Assembly (NCBI RefSeq): GCF_900114385.1
Contig: NZ_FOSW01000007.1
Span: forward strand, 106,491 to 170,490
Direction of reading: 5' to 3'
Origin: Geodermatophilus ruber
GTDB lineage: Bacteria > Actinomycetota > Actinomycetes > Mycobacteriales > Geodermatophilaceae
Length of the DNA: 64,000 nucleotides
Part shown: positions 28,498 through 38,687 of the stretch, piece after piece
Numbering within the stretch: the stretch's first letter is position 1
Layout: every line of letters begins with the position of its first letter
The notes under the pieces: generated by a model
The model's input: only the letters and a program-made list of their open reading frames with translations
Told to the model about the DNA's origin: nothing
Databases searched by the model: none
Made by a program: the position numbers and the translations under genes

Positions 28498-28928
28498 CGG
28501 TGATCCCGGGCGGCCAGCCAGCGGAGGGCCAGCACGTAGCCGTCCACGCCCAGCCCGGCGATGACGCCGTCGGCCACGCGGGAGACGTAGGAGTGGTGCC
28601 GGAACTCCTCCCGCCGGTGGATGTTGGTGAGGTGCACCTCCACCACCGGCGCGGTGGCCGCGGCCAGGGCGTCGTGCAGCACGACCGAGGTGTGCGACCA
28701 GCCGCCGGGGTTGATGACGACCGGGTGGCCGGCGTCGGCGGCGTCGTGGACCCAGCGCAGCAGCTCACCCTCGTCGTCGGTCTGACGCACCTGCACCTGC
28801 AGACCGAGCTGCGCGGCGGCCGCCTCGATCAGCTCGACCAGCTCGGCGTAGGTCGTCGTCCCGTACTTCTCCGGCTCGCGCTTGCCCAGCCGGCCGAGGT
28901 TGGCGCCGTTGAGAACCTGGATCGTCAC
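28494..28928 (-). CDS. aroQ: 3-dehydroquinate dehydratase, type II
   Basis: A 144-aa dodecameric-type enzyme converting 3-dehydroquinate to 3-dehydroshikimate. It starts [20 protein letters not shown], has the catalytic Tyr loop in [10 protein letters not shown], Asn in [11 protein letters not shown], and ends with [21 protein letters not shown] 28928 overlaps the aroB stop as GTGA. It belongs to the aroC-aroK-aroB-aroQ operon. Confidence 0.96.
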   Translation of the reverse strand: MTIQVLNGANLGRLGKREPEKYGTTTYAELVELIEAAAAQLGLQVQVRQTDDEGELLRWVHDAADAGHPVVINPGGWSHTSVVLHDALAAATAPVVEVHLTNIHRREEFRHHSYVSRVADGVIAGLGVDGYVLALRWLAARDHR

Positions 28929-30013
28929 GCGCGCTCCTGTTCGGGTGAGGGGGCGGCCACGGCCGCCCAGGCCGCGTCCAACCAGGCCTGGTCGGGGTCG
29001 GCGAGGATGCGCGGGCGGCCCAGCCCGTCGAGGACGACGAAGCGCAGCGACGCGCCCCGGGCCTTCTTGTCCACCCGCATGACCGACTGCAGGCCCTCCC
29101 AGTCCCCGGCGTAGCGGGTGGGCAGGTAGCGGGTGGGTAGACCGATCGCCTCGATCAGCGTGCGGTGCCGGTCGACCTCGCCGCGGGTCAGCAGGCCGGC
29201 CTGCCCGGCCAGCTCCGCGGCGAACACCATGCCCACCGCGACGGCCTCGCCGTGCCGCCAGCCGAAGTCCTCCACCCGCTCGATGGCGTGGGCCAGGGTG
29301 TGCCCGTAGTTGAGGAACTCCCGGCGGCCGGTGTCGAAGAGGTCCTCCCCCACCGCGTCCGCCTTGACCTGCACGGCGCGCTCGATCAGCTCCGCGGTGT
29401 TCCGCCGGCCGCTGGGATCGGCCGCGAGCAGGTCGAGGATGCCGCCGTCGGCGATGAAGCCGCACTTGACCACCTCGGCGAGCCCGGCCCGGAACTCCGC
29501 CTCCGGCAGCCCGGCGAGCACGTCGGTGTCGGCCAGGACCCCCGCGGGCGGGTGGAACGCGCCGACGAGGTTCTTGCCGGCGCCGGTGTTGATGCCGGTC
29601 TTCCCGCCCACGGCGGCGTCGACCATGGCCAGCAGGCTGGTCGGCAGGTGCACCACGCGCACGCCCCGGACCCAGGTCGCGGCCAGGAAGCCGGCCAGGT
29701 CGGTGACCGCCCCGCCCCCGACGCCGACGACGGCGTCGGACCGGGTGAGCCCGAGCCGGCCGAACTCCTCCCACGCCCCTGCGGCCACCTCGGCGGTCTT
29801 GGCCGCCTCGCCGTCGGGGACGACGACCGCCTCCGCGGCCACGCCCGCGGTCTGCAGGGTCTCGACCGCCGCGCCGGCGAGCGCGGCCAGCGGCGGCGCG
29901 TGCACCACCGCGGCCCGCGCGGTGCCGGCGAGGAGCAGGCCCAGCTCGGCCTGCGCCCCCGGCCCGATGACGACCTCGTAGGGCTTGTCGCCGGGAACGG
30001 TCACCCGCCTCAC
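28925..30013 (-). CDS. aroB: 3-dehydroquinate synthase
   Basis: A 362-aa NAD- and metal-dependent enzyme cyclising DAHP to 3-dehydroquinate. Visible motifs are [19 protein letters not shown] for NAD binding, [28 protein letters not shown], and metal-binding His residues in [11 protein letters not shown] and [13 protein letters not shown] 30013 overlaps the aroK stop as GTGA. Confidence 0.97.
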   Translation of the reverse strand: MRRVTVPGDKPYEVVIGPGAQAELGLLLAGTARAAVVHAPPLAALAGAAVETLQTAGVAAEAVVVPDGEAAKTAEVAAGAWEEFGRLGLTRSDAVVGVGGGAVTDLAGFLAATWVRGVRVVHLPTSLLAMVDAAVGGKTGINTGAGKNLVGAFHPPAGVLADTDVLAGLPEAEFRAGLAEVVKCGFIADGGILDLLAADPSGRRNTAELIERAVQVKADAVGEDLFDTGRREFLNYGHTLAHAIERVEDFGWRHGEAVAVGMVFAAELAGQAGLLTRGEVDRHRTLIEAIGLPTRYLPTRYAGDWEGLQSVMRVDKKARGASLRFVVLDGLGRPRILADPDQAWLDAAWAAVAAPSPEQERA

Positions 30014-30546
30014 GAGGGGCTCCGCTGCGGCGCGACGGCGGCGGCGACCTCGGCGATGACCTCGTCCGGCTGGCGCCCGCCGGTGGGCACGGTCAGGGTG
30101 GCCACCTCGCCGTAGAGGGGGGCGCGGGCCACGAGCATGTTCCTCAGCGTGGCCCGCGGGTTCATGCCGAGGACCGGGCGCTCCCGGCCCAGGCCGACCC
30201 GCTTGGCGGCCGAGGCGAGGTCGACGTCGAGCCAGACGACCGTGCCGCCCTCCCGGACGTAGCGCACGAGCAGGGCGCGGGTGGCCGCGCTGAGCACCGC
30301 GCCACCCCCCAGCGCCAGGACGCCGCCGTGCGCGGCGAGGGCGAGCGCCACCGCCTGCTCCTCCAGTGCCCGGAAGTGCGGCTCTCCGCGCTCGATGAAC
30401 AGGTCGGCCACCGTCTGGCCGGTCACGTCCTCGATGTCGGCGTCGGTGTCCCGGAACGGCACGCCGAGGATCCCGGCCAGCGCCGTGCCGACGGTCGTCT
30501 TGCCCGACGACGGCGGGCCGACGAGGACGGCGAGGGGACGGGTCAT
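30010..30546 (-). CDS. aroK: Shikimate kinase
   Basis: A 178-aa kinase phosphorylating shikimate at O3. The P-loop [15 protein letters not shown], the shikimate-binding Asp in [21 protein letters not shown] and the GGGAV loop are present, with lid residues RERPVL. ATG 30546 overlaps the aroC stop as ATGA. Confidence 0.96.
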   Translation of the reverse strand: MTRPLAVLVGPPSSGKTTVGTALAGILGVPFRDTDADIEDVTGQTVADLFIERGEPHFRALEEQAVALALAAHGGVLALGGGAVLSAATRALLVRYVREGGTVVWLDVDLASAAKRVGLGRERPVLGMNPRATLRNMLVARAPLYGEVATLTVPTGGRQPDEVIAEVAAAVAPQRSPS

Positions 30547-31721
30547 CGGATCGCGAGGGAGTCGAGGTAGGCCTGCGCGTTGCGGCGGGTCTCGGCCAGG
30601 GAGTCGCCGCCGAACTTCTCCAGCACCGCGTCGGCCAGCACCAGCGCGACCATCGCCTCCATGACGACGGCCCCGCGCGGCACCGCGATGGCGTCGCTGC
30701 GCTGGTTGATGGCGACCGCGGGCTCCCTGGTGGCGACGTCGACGGTGGCCAGGGCCCGGGGCACGGTCGAGATCGGCTTCATCGCGGCCCGCACCCGCAG
30801 CACCCCGCCGTTGGTCATCCCGCCCTCGATGCCGCCGGCGCGGTCGGAGAGCCGCTGGATGCGTCCGTCGGCCAGCACGATCTCGTCGTGGGCGACCGAT
30901 CCGCGGCGGCGGGCGGTCTCCAGCCCGTCGCCGACCTCGACCGCCTTGACCGACTGCACGCCCATGAGCGCGGCGGCCAGGCGGGAGTCCAGCCGGCGGT
31001 CCCAGTGGACGTGGCTGCCCAGGCCCGGCGGCAGCCCGTGCACGACGACCTCGATGACCCCGCCGAGCGTGTCGCCGTTCTTCCGGGCGTCGTCCACCTC
31101 GGCGACCATGAGGGCGCTGGTCTCCGGGTCGGCGCAGCGCACCGGGTCCTCGTCGATGCGCGGGTTGTCCTGCGGTCCGGGCACGATCCCGTCGGGCACG
31201 ACGACCGGCCCGATGCCGACGACGTGGCTGACGACCTCCACGTCGAGGGCCTGGCGCAGGAAGGCCCGGGCGATGGCGCCGAGGGCGACGCGGGCCGCGG
31301 TCTCGCGGGCGCTGGCCCGCTCGAGCACGGGGCGGGCGTCGTCGAAGCCGTACTTCTGCATGCCCGGCAGGTCGGCGTGGCCGGGCCGGGGGCGGGTGAG
31401 GGGCGCGTTGCGGGCCTGCCCGGCGAGCTCCTCGGGGTCGACCGGGTCGGCGGACATCACCGTGGTCCACTTCGGCCACTCGGTGTTGCCGACCTGGACG
31501 GCGATCGGGCCGCCCTGGGTGCGCCCGTGCCGGACCCCGCCGGTCAAGGTCACGACGTCCTGCTCGAAGGACATCCGCGCGCCGCGGCCGTGGCCGAGCC
31601 GGCGGCGGGCCAGGTCGAGGTCGAGGTCGGCGGTCCGGACGTGCACGCCGGCGGGCAGGCCCTCGAGGATGGCGGTGAGCTGCTGGCCGTGCGACTCACC
31701 GGCGGTCAGCCAGCGCAACAT
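30543..31721 (-). CDS. aroC: Chorismate synthase
   Basis: A 392-aa FMN enzyme eliminating phosphate from EPSP to give chorismate. It begins [20 protein letters not shown], contains [20 protein letters not shown] and ends with the segment having [15 protein letters not shown]. The ATG 31721 start gives the normal length; a longer upstream open frame is not family-like. The 62-nt gap to the prepilin peptidase stop is the start of a tight aroC-aroK-aroB-aroQ unit. Confidence 0.97.
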   Translation of the reverse strand: MLRWLTAGESHGQQLTAILEGLPAGVHVRTADLDLDLARRRLGHGRGARMSFEQDVVTLTGGVRHGRTQGGPIAVQVGNTEWPKWTTVMSADPVDPEELAGQARNAPLTRPRPGHADLPGMQKYGFDDARPVLERASARETAARVALGAIARAFLRQALDVEVVSHVVGIGPVVVPDGIVPGPQDNPRIDEDPVRCADPETSALMVAEVDDARKNGDTLGGVIEVVVHGLPPGLGSHVHWDRRLDSRLAAALMGVQSVKAVEVGDGLETARRRGSVAHDEIVLADGRIQRLSDRAGGIEGGMTNGGVLRVRAAMKPISTVPRALATVDVATREPAVAINQRSDAIAVPRGAVVMEAMVALVLADAVLEKFGGDSLAETRRNAQAYLDSLAIR

Positions 31722-31783
31722 GCCCGTGATTCTGCCAGGCGGGCGCTGCGCGCTCCGCCGCGGCTGCCGGCCCGGTCCTCCGC

Positions 31784-32455
31784 TCAGCCGAGCGGGACCG
31801 GGCCCTCCAGGGCCAGGGCCAGTGCGGCGCCGACGAGCAGCGGGGGCCCGAACGGCAGCGCGGTGCGCCAGCCCGCGCGCCGGCCGGCGACCAGGGCCAG
31901 CGACACGAGGGCTCCGGTGAGCAGGCCGAGGAACACCCCGGCCAGCAGCGCACCCCAGCCCACCCAGCCGAGCACCAGCCCCAGCAGGGCGAGCAGTTTG
32001 ACGTCGCCGAAGCCGAGGCCCTCGGGTGAGAGGAGGGCCGCGAGCAGCGCCAGCCCGAAGGCCGCGCCGGCGGCCAGGACGGCGCGCAGCAGCGCGGGCC
32101 ACGTGCCGAGCACGGCGGCGTCGACCAGCAGGGCGGCGGCGACCGCGGCGCAGGCGGGGAAGGTCACGCGGTCGGGCAGCCGGTGGACGGCGAGGTCGAC
32201 CGCGCCGAGGACGAGCCCCGCGGCCGCGGTCCAGGCGAGCCCGACCGTGGCCGGGCGCAGCCCGCTCAGCGCGAGGACGGCGGCGAGGAGGGCGACCAGC
32301 GCGAGCGTGGTGACCGCGATCCGCCGTCCCGACGGCAGCGCGGTCTCGTCCCGGGCCGCCAGCCGCACCGAGACGCGGGCCAGCCAGGGACCCACCGCCA
32401 CGGCCGCGAGCAGCACCGCGGCCAGGACGGGGCCCGGCGCATCCCCGAGGCTCAG
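31784..32455 (-). CDS. Prepilin peptidase (A24 family), short type
   Basis: An all-helical integral membrane aspartic protease of about 223 aa. The two catalytic Asp are in [16 protein letters not shown] and in the GxGD motif [17 protein letters not shown]. The N-terminal Cys/methyltransferase part of PilD is absent, as in many actinobacteria. No pilus genes are nearby. No clear ATG/GTG start exists at the expected place: a CTG (32455) overlaps the aroE stop as CTGA but with a weak ribosome-binding site, and GTG 32416 is the canonical alternative. Confidence 0.82.
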   Translation of the reverse strand: MSLGDAPGPVLAAVLLAAVAVGPWLARVSVRLAARDETALPSGRRIAVTTLALVALLAAVLALSGLRPATVGLAWTAAAGLVLGAVDLAVHRLPDRVTFPACAAVAAALLVDAAVLGTWPALLRAVLAAGAAFGLALLAALLSPEGLGFGDVKLLALLGLVLGWVGWGALLAGVFLGLLTGALVSLALVAGRRAGWRTALPFGPPLLVGAALALALEGPVPLG

Positions 32456-33285
32456 CGGGCGTCCAGGGCGGCGCGCATCGCGGCGATCGGCGCGGGCTGC
32501 CCGGTCATGAGCTCGACCTGCGCGGTGGCCTGCCAGAACAGCACCTCGAGGCCGCTGATGACGGTGCCCCCGCACGCGGTGACGCGGGTGGCCAGCGGGG
32601 TGGGCCACGGGTCGTAGAGCACGTCGAGCACGGTCTGGCCGGTGCACCACTCCAGCGCGGCGGCGGCGGGTTGCCCGCCGACCGGCACGGTGCTGACCAC
32701 CACCGGCGCGTCGACGGTGGTCCCGGCCAGCGGCCGGACCGTGGTCGGCACGGACAGGGTGTCCAGGACGCGCAGCAGGTCCGCGGCGCGGGCGGGCTCG
32801 CGGACGATCACGTCCACGTGCTCGGCGCCCAGCGAGGCGAGGGCGACGGCGGCCGCGGCCGCGGTGCCGCCGGCCCCGACGAGCGCGGCCCGCCCGACCC
32901 GTTCGACGCCGGCCAGCTGCAGCGCCATCCCGATGCCGGCGACGTCGGTGTTCTCCGCGCGCCAGCCGGCCTCGGTCCGCACCAGCGTGTTGGCCGCGTG
33001 CAGCAGCCGCGGCAGCGGTTCGACGACGTCGGCGACGTCCACCGCGGCCTGCTTGCACGGCATGGTCACCGAGAAGCCGCGCCACTCCTCGCCCAGCCCG
33101 GCCAGCAGCACCGGGAGGTCCGCAGGCCCGATGTCGAGGGCGTCGTAGGTCCACCCGGTGAGCCCGAGCGCGGCGTAGGCGGCCCGGTGGAGCAGGGGGG
33201 ACAGCGAGTGCCCCACGGGCCGGCCGAGGACGGCCGCGCGCGCGCCGGCGGGCCCCGCCTTCCCCCCGGCGGTCCCGTCAGCCAC
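32452..33285 (-). CDS. aroE: Shikimate dehydrogenase
   Basis: A 277-aa NADPH-dependent enzyme reducing 3-dehydroshikimate. The shikimate-binding [14 protein letters not shown], the catalytic Lys in [10 protein letters not shown], the ENTDVAGIG segment and the nucleotide fold [16 protein letters not shown] are visible. GTG 33285 overlaps the mltG stop by 8 nt. Linkage with mltG and ruvX upstream is usual in actinobacteria. Confidence 0.94.
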   Translation of the reverse strand: MADGTAGGKAGPAGARAAVLGRPVGHSLSPLLHRAAYAALGLTGWTYDALDIGPADLPVLLAGLGEEWRGFSVTMPCKQAAVDVADVVEPLPRLLHAANTLVRTEAGWRAENTDVAGIGMALQLAGVERVGRAALVGAGGTAAAAAVALASLGAEHVDVIVREPARAADLLRVLDTLSVPTTVRPLAGTTVDAPVVVSTVPVGGQPAAAALEWCTGQTVLDVLYDPWPTPLATRVTACGGTVISGLEVLFWQATAQVELMTGQPAPIAAMRAALDAR

Positions 33286-34996
33286 CGCAGCCGAGGCCGG
33301 CGGCGGCGCACCGCTCCCGCGCCGCCTGGAACTCGGCGTAATCGGCGGTGAAGAAGTGCCGGCCGTCCGGCGACTCGAGCACGTAGTACAGGAGGTCGCC
33401 GGCGGTCGGGTTCAGCGCCGCCTGGAGGCTGGCCTCGCCCGGGGAGCTGATCGGCGTGGGCGGCAGGCCCGGGCGGGTCCGGCTGTTGTACGGGCCGTCG
33501 GTCTGCAGGTCGGTGACCGTCAGCTCGTTGCCGTTCTTTCCCAGGCCGAAGGCCAGCGTGGCGTCGATGCCGAGCGCGATCCCGCGGTCGAGCCGGTTGT
33601 AGATGACCTGCGCGACGGTCGTCCGCTCCTCGTCCAGCCGGGTCTCCGACTGCACCATCGAGGCGACGGTCACGATGTCCTCGACCGTGCGCCCGCTGGC
33701 CGCGGCCCGCTGCTCGAGCTGCATGCGCGCGGCGGTCTCGGTGAACTTGCCGACCATCGTCCGGAGCATGTCCACCGGGGTGGTGTCCGGGGTGAAGTCG
33801 TAGGTCGCCGGGAACAGGTAGCCCTCGAGCTGGCCACCGGCGTAGGCGGGCAGGCCCAGCGCCGCGGGATCGGCCGCGGCGGCCTGCAGCTCCTCGACCG
33901 GCGTCTCGGTGGCCTCGGCGAGCCGGTCCAGCACCGCCTGCACCGTGAAGCCCTCGGGGATGGTCACCCGGGAGAACAGCCGGGTCGCCGGGTCGAGCAG
34001 CAGGTCGAGGGCGGCCTGCCCGCTCATCTGCTCGCGCATGGCGTAGACGCCGGGCTGGATGCCCATCGCCGCGGGCTCGACCTCGGCGGCGTCGACGAAC
34101 GGGCCGACGGAGGCGATCACGCCCGCGTCGGTCAGGGCCCGGGCGATGTCGCTGAGGGTGTCCCCCACCGCGATCCGGACCTCGACGCTGCCGCTGCCCT
34201 GCCCGGCGAAGTCCTCGCTGGGCGGGTTCACCAGGGTCAGCAGCGCCTTGCCGCCGAAGACGATGCCGGCCACCAGGCCGGCGAGCACCACGAGGGAGAC
34301 GACGACGGCGATCGGGCTGCGGCGACGCCGCCCGGCGGCCGGGTCGCCGGCTCCGCCGCCGTCCCCGTGCCGGGCGCGGCGCCGCGACCGGGGGAGCTCC
34401 TCGGTGCCGGGCGTGCCGAGCACCTCCAGGCCACCGGTGGAGTCCTGCTCGTCGTCCCAGGCATCCCGGCCGCGGGTTCCGGCCTCCTCGACGGGGTCGT
34501 CGTCGCGCGGCTCGCCGGGCACGCCGGGGGCGGCGGCGAGCGGCTGGGCGACGGTCTGCGCGTCGTCGGGGCCGGCCTCGTCGCGGCGCTGCAGGCGCGA
34601 CCAGGCGCCGGCCGGCCGCGGCGGCAGGCCCGGCAGCGGGGCCGACGGGTGGGTGCCGGGCTCGTGCGCGGCGCCGGGCACCGGCCGGGCGGGGCCGGGA
34701 ACGGTGCCCCCGGCGGGCGGGATCAGGGGGCCGGTGCGGTGCTCCCCGTCGGAGGGGCCGGATGCCGCCTCGCGGAACAGCCCACCCGGCGGCACCTGCG
34801 GGACGCCGGTGGCCGGGGTGGCCCGGTGCAGCCGGGGCGCCGGTGCGCCGAACGCGCCGGCCGGGACCGGGTTGCCGGGCCCCTCCCCGGTCACCTGTCG
34901 CGGCATGGCGGCCCGCCACGCGTCGGCGGGCACGCCGCCGAACTCGTCGGGCGAGGCGTGCCGACCCCGCCGCCGGGGCGGGGTCGGATCACTCAC
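33278..34996 (-). CDS. mltG: Endolytic murein transglycosylase MltG
   Basis: A 572-aa membrane-anchored lytic transglycosylase releasing nascent glycan strands. A long Pro/Ala/Arg-rich cytoplasmic N-terminus (about 1-226) precedes one membrane helix (IAVVVSLVVLAGLVAGIVFG), a LysM-like segment and the YceG domain with EGYLFPATYDF, catalytic Glu in ASMVQSETRLDEE, and RPGLPPTPISSPGEAS. The N-terminal extension is far longer than in E. coli. GTG 34996 overlaps the ruvX stop as GTGA. Confidence 0.93.
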   Translation of the reverse strand: MSDPTPPRRRGRHASPDEFGGVPADAWRAAMPRQVTGEGPGNPVPAGAFGAPAPRLHRATPATGVPQVPPGGLFREAASGPSDGEHRTGPLIPPAGGTVPGPARPVPGAAHEPGTHPSAPLPGLPPRPAGAWSRLQRRDEAGPDDAQTVAQPLAAAPGVPGEPRDDDPVEEAGTRGRDAWDDEQDSTGGLEVLGTPGTEELPRSRRRARHGDGGGAGDPAAGRRRRSPIAVVVSLVVLAGLVAGIVFGGKALLTLVNPPSEDFAGQGSGSVEVRIAVGDTLSDIARALTDAGVIASVGPFVDAAEVEPAAMGIQPGVYAMREQMSGQAALDLLLDPATRLFSRVTIPEGFTVQAVLDRLAEATETPVEELQAAAADPAALGLPAYAGGQLEGYLFPATYDFTPDTTPVDMLRTMVGKFTETAARMQLEQRAAASGRTVEDIVTVASMVQSETRLDEERTTVAQVIYNRLDRGIALGIDATLAFGLGKNGNELTVTDLQTDGPYNSRTRPGLPPTPISSPGEASLQAALNPTAGDLLYYVLESPDGRHFFTADYAEFQAARERCAAAGLGCGG

Positions 34997-35652
34997 GGGC
35001 GCTCCCGCTGGGCGTCCAGGTATGCCTGCAGGATGACCACGGCGGCAGCCTGGTCGATCACCGAGCGCTGCTGACGGCTGTCGAGACCGTTCGCCCGGAG
35101 GGAACTGGCTGCGGTCACGGTGGAGAGCCTTTCGTCGACGAGGTGCACGGGCACGTTCCCGATCCGCCCGGCAAGAGCTCGAGAGTAGGCACGGGCCTCC
35201 CGCGCCGAGGCGCCCGACGCACCCGAGAGGTGCCGCGGCTCCCCCACGATCACCTCTGTCACCTCGTGTTCCACGACCAGCGCCGCGATGTGATCCAGGT
35301 CCGATTCGTCACGGCGGCGCTGGACGGTCTCCAGCGGGCTGGCGAGGGTCCCCGTGGGGTCGGAGACGGCGACGCCGACGCGCACCGTGCCGACGTCGAT
35401 CCCGAGGCGCCGGCCCTGCCGCGGGCGCCGCGGCGGGATCGGCAGCCCGCCGGGCAGCCCGCCGCTCAGATCGATCTGCGAGGTCTCGTGCCGCACCGGG
35501 GGGAAGCCGGCGGAGAGGTCGATCGCCTCGGTCCGGTGGTGGACCTGTTCGGGCGTGGTGCGGGGGCGCGCCGGCGGCACCGCGGGGCGGCGCACGGAGC
35601 GCTCTCCTACCGGACCGGTCTCGTCGGGCCGCTGCTGGGGCACGGGGCTCAC
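34993..35652 (-). CDS. ruvX: RuvX/YqgF resolvase-like nuclease with N-terminal extension
   Basis: A 219-aa protein of the YqgF RNase-H fold (pre-16S rRNA processing / Holliday-junction resolvase-like). The core begins RLGIDVGTVRVGVAVSDPTG and includes VIVGEPRHLSG, VHLVDERLSTVTA and the final DQAAAVVILQAYL. About 75 extra N-terminal residues include two similar segments, EAIDLSAGFPP and SQIDLSGGLPG. GTG 35652 overlaps the alaS stop as GTGA. A shorter start is possible, but no better ribosome-binding site was found. Confidence 0.9.
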   Translation of the reverse strand: MSPVPQQRPDETGPVGERSVRRPAVPPARPRTTPEQVHHRTEAIDLSAGFPPVRHETSQIDLSGGLPGGLPIPPRRPRQGRRLGIDVGTVRVGVAVSDPTGTLASPLETVQRRRDESDLDHIAALVVEHEVTEVIVGEPRHLSGASGASAREARAYSRALAGRIGNVPVHLVDERLSTVTAASSLRANGLDSRQQRSVIDQAAAVVILQAYLDAQRERP

Positions 35653-38333
35653 CTTCCTGCGGCGGTCGCGACCGCCTGCTCGCCGGCCTGCAGGGCCGCG
35701 GGGATGCCACCGGCATCGGTTCCGCCGCCCTGGGCCACATCGGCCTTTCCACCGCCCCGGCCTCCGACCGGGGGCGCCGCCGCACGCAGGACGTCGTTCG
35801 CGGACAGCCCGCGCTCCTGTGCGGCCGGGTTCAAGGCTGCCACCAGTGCCACCTTGCCCGCCGACTCCGAGGCGAGCAAGACCACTGCGGGCCGGTCGGC
35901 CGACAGCCGGCCGCGGACGTCGAGGGCCAGCGTGCGCAGGTCCCCGCCGCCCAGCCCGGTCGGCGAGCCGGTGACCACCGCGATCCCGCCGACGTCGTGC
36001 GCCGAGGCGGCCAACGAGCCGGCCGCGGCGAGGGCCTGCTGGCCGCGCAGCTCGGCCAGTTCCTTGTCCACGTCGCGGATCCGGGCGAGCATGCCGCTGA
36101 CCCGCTCGACCAGGTTGTCGGTCGGCGTCCTGAGCATCTCCCCGAGCTGGCGGACGAGGTCGCGCTCGCGGGCCAGGTAGCGGAAGCCCTCCAGGCCGAC
36201 GACGGCCTCCACGCGGCGCGAGCCGGAGCCGACGGAGGACTCGCCGGTCAGCGCCAGCGTGCCGATCTGGGCGCTGCCCTGCACGTGGGTGCCACCGCAG
36301 AGCTCGCGCGACCACGGCCCGCCGATCTCCACGACCCGCACCTGCTCGCCGTAGGTCTCGCCGAACAGGGCCAGGGCGCCGATGGCCCGCGCCTCCGCCA
36401 GGGACATGTAGGTGGCCGACACCTTGTGGTCGGCGCGGACCGCGGCGTTGGCGACGTCCTCGATGTCCTGGCGCTGCTGGGGGGTGAGCGCACCCTGCCA
36501 GGCGAAGTCCAGCCGCAGGTAGCCGGGGCGGTTGTAGGAGCCGGACTGCAGCGCCTGCGGGCCGAGCACCTGCCGCAGGGCGGCGTGCACCACATGGGTG
36601 CCGGAGTGGGCCTGGCAGGCGTCCAGCCGCCACTCCCGGTCCACCTCGGCGACCAGCTCGGCGCCCTCGCGCAGCTCTCCCTCCAGCACCCGCACCTGGT
36701 GGGCGACCAGGCCCTTGACCGGCCGTTGGACGTCGAGCACCTCGGCACGGCCGCCGTCCCAGGTGAACACGCCGGCGTCGGCCACCTGGCCGCCGGACTC
36801 GGCGTAGAACGGCGTGCGGTCGAGCACCACCCGGGTGATCTCCCCCGGCCCGGCCGGGGCGGCCCCCCCGTCGGCCTCGGCGAGGTCGGAGACCAGGCCG
36901 AGCACGCGGGCGTCGGTGCGCAGCGTGTCGTAGGCCCGCCAGTCGGTGGGACCGTGCTCGGCCAGCAGCCGGCGGTAGGCCAGGACGTCCACCGAGCCGG
37001 TCTTCTTGGCGCGGGCGTCGGCGCGGGCCCGCTCGCGCTGCTGCTGCATGAGCGCGCGGAACCCCTCCTGATCGACGGTGACGCCCTGCTCGGCGGCCAT
37101 CTCCAGGGTGACGTCGATGGGGAAGCCGTAGGTGTCGTGCAGCGAGAAGGCCTGCTCCCCGGAGAGGATCGGGCTCCCTGCCTGCTTGGCCTGCGCGACC
37201 GCGGTGTCGAACAGCGCGCTGCCGGAGGACAGCGTGCGGCGGAAGGCCTCCTCCTCGGCGTAGGCGACCGCGGCGATGCGGTCGAAGTCGGCGGCCAGCT
37301 CGGGGTAGCTGGGGCTCATGGCGTCCCGGGACACCGGCAGCAGCTCCGGCAGCGTGGCCGAGTCGACCCCCAGCAGCCGCATTGAGCGGACCGCGCGGCG
37401 CAGCAGGCGGCGCAGGATGTATCCGCGCCCCTCGTTGCCCGGGGTGACGCCGTCACCGATGAGCATCAGGCCGCTGCGCACGTGGTCGGCCACGACCCGC
37501 AGCCGGACGTCGTCCTCGTGGTTGCGCCCGTAGGTGATCCCGGCGAGCTCGGCGGCGCGGTGCAGCACCGGCGCGACCTCGTCGATCTCGTAGAGGTTGT
37601 CCACGCCCTGCAGCAGATAGGCCACCCGCTCCAGGCCCATGCCGGTGTCGATGTTCTTCTTCGGCAGGTCGCCGACGATGCGGAACTCCTCCTTGCTCCG
37701 CACGTCCTCGATCTGGTGCTGCATGAAGACCAGGTTCCAGATCTCGAGGAACCGGTCCTCGTCGACGACCGGCCCGCCGTCCTTGCCGTGCGCGGGGCCG
37801 CGGTCGACGTAGATCTCGCTGCACGGCCCACCCGGGCCCGGCTGGCCGGTGTGCCAGTAGTTGTCCTTCAGCCCGCGGCGCTGGATGCGCTCGTCGGGCA
37901 GCCCGGCGATCCGCTTCCACGCCTCGGCGGCCTCGTCGTCGTCCAGGTAGACGGTGACCCAGATCTTCTCCGGGTCGAAGCCCAGCCCGCCGTCCTCCAC
38001 CGAGCCGGTGATGAGCTCCCAGGCGGACTGGATCGCGCCTTCCTTGAAGTAGTCGCCGAAGGAGAAGTTGCCGTTCATCTGGAAGAACGTGCCGTGCCGG
38101 GTGGTCTTGCCCACCTCCTCGATGTCGAGGGTGCGGACGCACTTCTGCACGCTGGTGGCCCGCGGGTAGGGCGCGGGCTCACGGCCGGTCAGGTACGGGA
38201 TGAACGGCACCATGCCGGCCACCGTGAACAACAGCGACGGGTCCGGGGAGACCAGCGAGGCGCTGGGGACGACGGTGTGCCCGCGCGCGGCGAAGTGCTC
38301 GAGGAAGCGGCGGCGGATCTCGGCGGTCTGCAT
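35649..38333 (-). CDS. alaS: Alanyl-tRNA synthetase
   Basis: An 894-aa class II synthetase. The catalytic core has FTVAGMVPFIPYL, RHGTFFQMNGNFSFGDYFK and MGLERVA. The editing domain carries zinc ligands in HSGTHVVHAALRQVLG and LCGGTHVQ; the C-terminal C-Ala region ends GGRGGGKADVAQGGG. ATG 38333 is clear. It overlaps ruvX downstream by 4 nt and follows the DUF948-DUF6167 pair. Confidence 0.98.
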   Translation of the reverse strand: MQTAEIRRRFLEHFAARGHTVVPSASLVSPDPSLLFTVAGMVPFIPYLTGREPAPYPRATSVQKCVRTLDIEEVGKTTRHGTFFQMNGNFSFGDYFKEGAIQSAWELITGSVEDGGLGFDPEKIWVTVYLDDDEAAEAWKRIAGLPDERIQRRGLKDNYWHTGQPGPGGPCSEIYVDRGPAHGKDGGPVVDEDRFLEIWNLVFMQHQIEDVRSKEEFRIVGDLPKKNIDTGMGLERVAYLLQGVDNLYEIDEVAPVLHRAAELAGITYGRNHEDDVRLRVVADHVRSGLMLIGDGVTPGNEGRGYILRRLLRRAVRSMRLLGVDSATLPELLPVSRDAMSPSYPELAADFDRIAAVAYAEEEAFRRTLSSGSALFDTAVAQAKQAGSPILSGEQAFSLHDTYGFPIDVTLEMAAEQGVTVDQEGFRALMQQQRERARADARAKKTGSVDVLAYRRLLAEHGPTDWRAYDTLRTDARVLGLVSDLAEADGGAAPAGPGEITRVVLDRTPFYAESGGQVADAGVFTWDGGRAEVLDVQRPVKGLVAHQVRVLEGELREGAELVAEVDREWRLDACQAHSGTHVVHAALRQVLGPQALQSGSYNRPGYLRLDFAWQGALTPQQRQDIEDVANAAVRADHKVSATYMSLAEARAIGALALFGETYGEQVRVVEIGGPWSRELCGGTHVQGSAQIGTLALTGESSVGSGSRRVEAVVGLEGFRYLARERDLVRQLGEMLRTPTDNLVERVSGMLARIRDVDKELAELRGQQALAAAGSLAASAHDVGGIAVVTGSPTGLGGGDLRTLALDVRGRLSADRPAVVLLASESAGKVALVAALNPAAQERGLSANDVLRAAAPPVGGRGGGKADVAQGGGTDAGGIPAALQAGEQAVATAAGR

Positions 38334-38399
38334 GTGGTTCTACTCGGCTTCTGTCGTTCCTGGGCCGGCGCCGGTCTCGCGCGGACGGCTCGGGGATGG

Positions 38400-38687
38400 T
38401 CAGCGGTCGGCGGCGTGCGCGCCCCGGCGGGCGGGGAGCTCCACGTGGCCCCGGGTGGGCAGGGGCGCATCCAGTTCGGTGCCCGCGCGCAGTTCCTGCT
38501 CCCGCTCCGCGGCGGCGGCGCGCACGTCTGCGCCGAACTCGCCGATCGCGTCGGCGAGATCGCGCAGCCCCTCCACGAGGGCACCGGCGACGCCCTGTGG
38601 GGTGAGCTTCTCGGCGGCCCGGGACAGCTTGCGGACGACCAGGGCTCCGATGGTAATGCCCATCGCGAGCCAGAAGAGCCGGCGCAT
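38400..38687 (-). CDS. DUF6167-like small membrane protein
   Basis: A 95-aa protein with one N-terminal membrane helix (RLFWLAMGITIGALVVRKL) and an amphipathic helical region rich in Ala, Glu and Arg. It matches the small proteins regularly found between DUF948 and alaS in actinobacteria. Its function is unknown. ATG 38687 overlaps the DUF948 stop by one nt (TGATG), so the two are probably made together. Confidence 0.75.
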   Translation of the reverse strand: MRRLFWLAMGITIGALVVRKLSRAAEKLTPQGVAGALVEGLRDLADAIGEFGADVRAAAAEREQELRAGTELDAPLPTRGHVELPARRGAHAADR

